A stretch of DNA of 64,000 nt from an uncultured Ruminococcus sp. Lineage in GTDB: Bacteria > Bacillota > Clostridia > Oscillospirales > Acutalibacteraceae. The DNA lies in assembly GCA_902776975.1 (NCBI GenBank), contig CACYSI010000004.1, positions 21,678 through 85,677 of the forward strand, in the 5' to 3' direction. Position 1 is the first letter of the stretch, and every line of letters begins with the position of its first letter. This document shows positions 59,739 to 64,000 of the stretch, piece by piece. The notes below the pieces were generated by a model. That model was not told the origin of the DNA. It ran no database searches and saw nothing but the letters and a program-made list of their open reading frames with translations. Made by a program: the position numbers and the translations under genes.

Positions 59739-62063
59739 TCAGATACGCGTTCCTATGATATAAGGTATCTCTATATAAGTACTGTATCTCTGTATAAATG
59801 TAGCGTCTACCATCGTAAGCGAGTCATCGCCGTCTACATCGGCGCACATGAGCTGCTCTTCTCCGTAAGGTACCCACGCACCTATCAGCTTGTGCTGCAC
59901 TACAGAAGCGTCGGTGATATCCACATCTCCGCTGCCGTCGGCGTCGCCGAGGGTCGCGGTGCTGTCATACTCACAGATGAAGAACGAGTTATAGTAACAG
60001 TAGTATGAGTTGCGCGTGCTGCTGCCTACGCACTTGTCCCATGTGCCCGCATAGGCTGTAGTACCTATGTTCATCGGGTACATCATGGCGTAATGCTCGC
60101 CGCTGTACTCGGTACCGTAAGAGGGCTTGTACCAGCGGTTGAATATATACCAGTCACCGCTCGCCCACTCCCAGCTGTCGGTTAGGATATTGTAGTTAAG
60201 ACCTATCCAGCAGTAGCCCTGTCTGTCGCTGATCATATCGTAAGCCACGGTGTTCTCGTAGTTGCTGTCTACGGTTATCAGATGTCCGCCCAGCTCCTCG
60301 CAGAACTCCTCGGCGTCCTCCCAGCCCATCTGGTTGTCGTACAGCTCATACAGGTGTCCGTTAGATACAAGGGTCTTGACGGGAGTATAAGATACATCCT
60401 TGACCCAGTGAGCGTAGAGCCTGAGGCTGACGGAGTTGATAACAGTAGAAGTCGTCACCCGCTCGCCGCCCTCCGCCTCGGTGAACCAGCCGACAAAGCT
60501 GTAGCCGCTGCGCGCCGGTGTCGGCATGGATGTGAGCGTAGAGCCTCTAGTCACCGTCACGGGATCAGCGGCGTAGCTGCCCGACTCGGGAGTTACGTTG
60601 GTAGTGCGACCTATGCCCATGGCGAGAGAGTTGAGGTAGTAGGTGCCCTTTTTATCAAAGTACGGGTGCAGAGCCGCGCCGTAAAAGCGGTTTTTAGGCA
60701 GAAGCACGGTATATATCTTCCAGCTCTTAGTCAGTGTGACCGACTCAAAGCTGCCGCTGAAGCCCCAGCGTATATACATCTTAGCGCCCTCTACGCTCGA
60801 CTTGGCGCAGAAGCGGAGATAATAGTCCTGATCGTCCCCCACATCGCAGAGCTGGCTGTAGCCGTTGCCCCAGCCGAGTCCGGTAGAGGTGCCGATCGCC
60901 AGATCGCTGCCCATCTCACCGGCGGACTTGCCCACTATCTTGAGTGAGTCAGCGTTATTGAGCCTCTCGAACGAGTCTACCGACACGGAGTATACCGAGT
61001 TATCTCTCGAGTAAATGTAGTCTGAGTAGTCGGAAGAGAGATCTGAGCCGAGTATATAGTTGTAACCGCTGTAGTTATCGAAGAACTCTACGGTGGACTT
61101 ATCGGGTATCCACTGAGCGTAGAAGGTGAATGTGCATGATGAATTTATGCCGCCTATCCACGGTGTGCCGAGTGTATAGCTGTTGCCCTGGGGATATACC
61201 TTATATGTATACTCGTTGTCATATATCTCGCTCTGGGTCTGCCAGCCCGCGTCGGTGGTATACCACTTGCCGTCGCTCGAACGGCGTACGGTATAACCTC
61301 CGAAGGTATAGCCGCTGCGCTTGAAGCCGTTGCTCTTGAGCTTGAACTTGCCGTTAGCCGCTAAGGTCTCGGATGACATGCTTCCGCTGCCGCCGTTGCC
61401 GTTATAGGCTACGGTGTAAACGGTGTCCTGTCCCTTGAGGTTGTTGCCGGGCAGATGCACACGCCAGCGGAACATACTGTTGAACTCAGCCCATGTGTAG
61501 TAGCCGTCCCAGCGGATCTGATTATATACTCCGGTACCGTTGCCGTCGGTATAGTAAACTCCTTTGTCGGTCACCTTGGTGATGAATATGGAGTGAGTGC
61601 CGGAGGTGTAACCGCCGTACAGGTCGATACGCACCCAGTCGCCGGCGCTGACGTTGCTGTCGTAATCCATATAGCTGCTGTAAATACCGTCGGAGTAGAA
61701 CATTGCTCCGAATACCTCATACATCATCTGGCAGGCATAGCCCCAGCAGGTATCAGCCTTGTAAGCGCCGTACTCATAGTAAATGCCGCTCCAGATATCG
61801 CCGTCGGGATATTTAGCTCTGAGCTGATCCAGCTTGCTGCTGAACTGAGCCTCCGTAAGCAGGCTCCAACCCGTGTCGGCGATCTCCTCATCCTCTTTGG
61901 GTGTGAGCTCGTCGACTTCAGCTTCATCATCGGTATCTTCCGATACTTCACTCACAGTCGCCGTATCATCGTCTCGATATTGAGCTTCAGCCGCGAGAGC
62001 GGGCAGTGATGTAACGGAAAGCAGAGTAGTTATACACAAAAGCAGTACTAAGAATCTTTTCAT
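59739..62063 (-). CDS. Secreted dockerin protein with cysteine-peptidase-like, InlB-repeat and C-type-lectin-like domains
   Basis: 774 residues, modular. Signal peptide 1-25; acidic linker 26-62; a domain at ~65-205 with DTCWGYACQ (Cys106), THSIFIT (His157) and DGNGTG, spaced like a papain-fold/CHAP hydrolase; InlB B-repeat ~213-318; beta-sandwich (CBM-like) ~323-488; second InlB-type repeat ~490-555; C-type-lectin-like fold ~563-700 (HLYELYDNQMGWEDAEEFCE, GGHLITVDS, WIGLNY, FFICEY) with Cys588, 618, 678, 689, 697; type I dockerin ~703-768 (GDADGSGDVDITDA and ADVDGDDSLTMVDA). It would attach to a cohesin scaffold outside the cell. Catalytic activity is inferred only from the Cys/His pattern. 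Confidence 0.82.
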   Translation of the reverse strand: MKRFLVLLLCITTLLSVTSLPALAAEAQYRDDDTATVSEVSEDTDDEAEVDELTPKEDEEIADTGWSLLTEAQFSSKLDQLRAKYPDGDIWSGIYYEYGAYKADTCWGYACQMMYEVFGAMFYSDGIYSSYMDYDSNVSAGDWVRIDLYGGYTSGTHSIFITKVTDKGVYYTDGNGTGVYNQIRWDGYYTWAEFNSMFRWRVHLPGNNLKGQDTVYTVAYNGNGGSGSMSSETLAANGKFKLKSNGFKRSGYTFGGYTVRRSSDGKWYTTDAGWQTQSEIYDNEYTYKVYPQGNSYTLGTPWIGGINSSCTFTFYAQWIPDKSTVEFFDNYSGYNYILGSDLSSDYSDYIYSRDNSVYSVSVDSFERLNNADSLKIVGKSAGEMGSDLAIGTSTGLGWGNGYSQLCDVGDDQDYYLRFCAKSSVEGAKMYIRWGFSGSFESVTLTKSWKIYTVLLPKNRFYGAALHPYFDKKGTYYLNSLAMGIGRTTNVTPESGSYAADPVTVTRGSTLTSMPTPARSGYSFVGWFTEAEGGERVTTSTVINSVSLRLYAHWVKDVSYTPVKTLVSNGHLYELYDNQMGWEDAEEFCEELGGHLITVDSNYENTVAYDMISDRQGYCWIGLNYNILTDSWEWASGDWYIFNRWYKPSYGTEYSGEHYAMMYPMNIGTTAYAGTWDKCVGSSTRNSYYCYYNSFFICEYDSTATLGDADGSGDVDITDASVVQHKLIGAWVPYGEEQLMCADVDGDDSLTMVDATFIQRYSTYIEIPYIIGTRI

Positions 62064-62275
62064 AATAAGTCCCTTGATCCTAAAGTTTTCATATCATATA
62101 TATTCGCGGTAAGATTCCATACTTTTCAAATTATAAAAGATTATACCAAATTTCGTGCCGAAAGTCTATAAACAAACTGTGAATAAGGGGTGTCACAATA
62201 CCTAAACTAATCTCTACATAATCACCTAAAAACTGAGCAAAAGCTACAAACCGCTCTTTTTCAGTCGAGTATCAC

Positions 62276-62767
62276 TCAAAAGTCAAGCCTGTAAACATAG
62301 TCATCCATATAGTAGCCGCTTCCGATATCGTTCTTCTCGGATCTTATGCGTCTCATGCCGAGATGCTCATACACGGCTATCGAAGGATTGAAGCGATTTA
62401 CGTTGAGCTCTATCGCTGATAAGCCCTCTTCTCTCGCTTTATCCTTGACAAGATCCAGTATGAGCCTCGAATACCCCTTACCGCGCTCTTCCTTATACAG
62501 ATAGAGCTTGCTGAGATACATGGCGTCGCCTCTTGGATAAAACGCCGCGAAGCCGAGCCTGTTAGATTTATCTCCGACAAAATAATAACTGTACCCATGC
62601 TCAAGCTGCTCCTTGATCGCCTCGGGCGACCGGAACTTCTCGAGCATATAGTCGTTCTGCTGAGTGCCGAGTATAGGATCATAATGCTCGCGTACAATGG
62701 CGCTAGCCACAGCCGACATCTCGGATATGCCCGCCGTGTCGGCGGGATCGAGTCTTTCAAAAATCAT
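62276..62767 (-). CDS. GNAT family N-acetyltransferase
   Basis: 163-residue acetyl-CoA-dependent acetyltransferase. The acetyl-CoA loop is YKEERGKGYSRLILD (R/QxxGxG/A type) in motif A, followed by IELNVNRFNPSIAVYEHLGM, the motif B helix pattern ending in the usual aromatic-x-x-LGF/M. The closest familiar groups are ribosomal-protein or spermine/spermidine-type acetyltransferases; the substrate cannot be told. It is a single minus-strand gene between the lectin-dockerin gene and the recombinase element. Confidence 0.88.
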   Translation of the reverse strand: MIFERLDPADTAGISEMSAVASAIVREHYDPILGTQQNDYMLEKFRSPEAIKEQLEHGYSYYFVGDKSNRLGFAAFYPRGDAMYLSKLYLYKEERGKGYSRLILDLVKDKAREEGLSAIELNVNRFNPSIAVYEHLGMRRIRSEKNDIGSGYYMDDYVYRLDF

Positions 62768-63157
62768 ATTATACCTCCCTAAAGACGCCCTGTCACAAGC
62801 CCCGCCTCACTAATACTACATACTGATTCAGGCGTGATCTAAAGCGTTTGCGTTAAGAGGGATTATATACCTTTTCACGATCTCGGTCAAGCAGACCTAT
62901 GGCAGCTATTGCCCCTAAAGATAAGCGGCAACTGCCCCGGCGGCTTATCGGTCATCCGAACTCAGAGGCGCTTTAGCGGTAAGCGAGCTTATCATAGGCG
63001 CTTATTTCTGAGCCTAGGATCAAACAAGAAAGACTAAACCATCCGCGCCAGCAAAAAGCAGTTAAGGCCATCCGCGCAAACGAAAACCGCTGCCCGGACA
63101 ACAGTCCGAACAGCGGTAGGGATCAACGGCGGCAGAAAGCCGCCGCTCAGGGAGTTA
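62768..63157. other. Gene-free stretch, possible integration-element boundary
   Basis: No coding sequence recognised. It includes a stem GATAAGC...GCTTATC (~62918-62951 region), several GCTTAT/ATAAGC half-sites (to ~63004), a direct repeat CCATCCGCGC (63039-63048 and 63068-63077) and two GC-rich hairpins beside the recombinase stop. An attachment site could lie here, but none can be demonstrated without the other end. Confidence 0.35.
63083..63117 (-). terminator. Terminator of the recombinase gene
   Basis: Stem ACCGCTG / CAGCGGT enclosing CGGAC / GTCCG; read on the minus strand it is followed by TTTTCGTTT. A second hairpin GGCGGC / GCCGCC lies between it and the stop codon. Confidence 0.7.
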
Positions 63158-64000
63158 TTACTTCAGACCCTTTTCGTAAGACTCAATCATCTTCTTAGAC
63201 GCTTTGCCCGTACGGCATGCAGGTTTTATGAGGGTTTTTGAGATGTTTTCACCCATGTTGAGCTGTATCTCGAGCCGCATACCGTGCTCCTCGGGATAAA
63301 CCAGAATTTGTTTGATAAACCTGTCTACAAAGCTGCGGTCAAGCTCGTCCTCGCTAAGACTTTCCTCCGCAAGGGTGAGGATGGAGCGGATCTGCGCGAG
63401 CTGCTTAGAAATATCCTTTCTTCCGCTCAGCTGATCGGTGATCGCTTCGATCTCCTCCTGAAAGCGTTTGATCTCCTCATCGCACTCGGCGGTCATCCGT
63501 ACGAATTCGCTGTCGGGGAATTGTCCGTCGATGTTGAACTGCAGGAGCTTTTGCTTTTTCTTCTGCTCATTGGCGATAGATTTATTGAGCGCGTCGATAC
63601 GGTTCGCGCCCTCGTTGGTGTTTAGCAGATCCTCTGTCAGGCGCATGATAAGCTGCGACAGCTCCTCGATATTCTGCTGACCGGATTTGAATACGTCCAG
63701 CAGGATCGGGACGATCTCTTTTTCATAGATCGTCATAGCAGGGCAACTGTCCTTGCCGTTCTTGATCTTGCCCGAACAGCGCCAAGCGGAGTTACTGGTG
63801 CCCTTTCTGCTGACCGTGTCCTTGCGGTAGAAGGGCTGTCCGCAGTGAGCACAGATCAGTTTGCCTGTCAATAGATTATGGTGGTTGGTCTTATTCTGCT
63901 TTTGGATCACGTCGAGGCTGCGGAGCTTCAAGACTTCGTTCGCCCTCTCCCACAGCTCCTCTGACACGATCGCCGGTACGACCTCTCCGCTCTCATCCTT
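63158..64000 (-). CDS. Large serine recombinase (partial, C-terminal part)
   Basis: The open frame runs off the right edge in phase; 280 residues are visible. The visible start KDESGEVVPAIVSEELWERAN is the end of the recombinase DNA-binding domain; next is the zinc beta-ribbon CAHCGQPFYRK...WRCSGK...CPA (four cysteines), then a long coiled coil (~110-190) and a basic C-terminal tail. The order matches site-specific integrases of phages and integrative elements (large serine recombinases, TnpX-like). The catalytic N-terminal serine domain is outside the window. It suggests an integrated element to the right. Confidence 0.88.
   Translation of the reverse strand, partial: KDESGEVVPAIVSEELWERANEVLKLRSLDVIQKQNKTNHHNLLTGKLICAHCGQPFYRKDTVSRKGTSNSAWRCSGKIKNGKDSCPAMTIYEKEIVPILLDVFKSGQQNIEELSQLIMRLTEDLLNTNEGANRIDALNKSIANEQKKKQKLLQFNIDGQFPDSEFVRMTAECDEEIKRFQEEIEAITDQLSGRKDISKQLAQIRSILTLAEESLSEDELDRSFVDRFIKQILVYPEEHGMRLEIQLNMGENISKTLIKPACRTGKASKKMIESYEKGLK

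Overview
The window reads as a chromosomal segment from an anaerobic, Gram-positive gut-type Clostridia, most likely Ruminococcus or a close Oscillospiraceae relative. The evidence is two secreted proteins ending in type I dockerins (cellulosome-style modules), [FeFe]-hydrogenase maturation genes (hydF, hydG and a TM1266-type regulator), a complete ctsR-mcsA-mcsB-clpC operon, a T-box leader on pheST, PduL, IreB, GdpP/RNase J, and frequent TTG or GTG starts behind strong Shine-Dalgarno sequences. I recognised no rRNA, tRNA or CRISPR. Both window edges cut a gene: potC on the left and a large serine recombinase on the right.

Layout. 1-2.7 kb: potABC polyamine importer (minus). 2.8-9.9 kb: plus-strand surface-polymer cluster with an ABC-2 exporter pair, an SDR-like/LicD fusion, tarI and tarJ (CDP-ribitol synthesis) and a secreted LRR-dockerin protein. 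10-14.9 kb: class III heat-shock operon with a CtsR operator over its promoter. 15-18.7 kb: polar amino-acid ABC importer and gapA. 18.8-23.3 kb: UPF0371 protein, anchored metallopeptidase, and an XRE-AbrB regulator with an ABC exporter. 23.4-36.1 kb: long minus-strand housekeeping run rnj-gdpP-rplI-dnaB-tilS-hpt-ftsH-uvrA. 36.4-40.9 kb: rnhA, nrdR with two NrdR boxes, and hydrogenase maturation genes behind a riboswitch-like leader. 41-46.3 kb: acyltransferase, sdpR-sdpI-HprK-like operon, ireB plus a small unknown gene, family 4 UDG, pduL. 46.6-57 kb: GH31 glycosidase, degV, two lipoproteins, pheST with its T-box, nnrD. 57.3-62.8 kb: two large secreted multidomain proteins and a GNAT. 63.1-64 kb: recombinase fragment, probably the edge of an integrated element.

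How the genes connect. The wall-polymer cluster makes CDP-ribitol (TarJ reduces ribulose-5-P, TarI adds CMP). It then has a LicD-family phosphotransferase and an exporter, but no CDP-glycerol/ribitol polymerase of the TagB/TagF/TarL type in view, which suggests LicD is the ribitol-phosphate transferase. The heat-shock, NrdR and SdpR systems each show recognisable self-regulatory sites.

The least explained material is intergenic. At least four families of short dispersed repeats recur across the window: a 44-bp palindrome, an element of about 83 bp, an element of about 65 bp, and tracts of degenerate AATTAGGA or AACTACC units. One of these families lies inside the pheS T-box leader. Two further stretches look like undescribed structured RNAs, upstream of the hydrogenase regulator and upstream of the lipoprotein at 49.9 kb.
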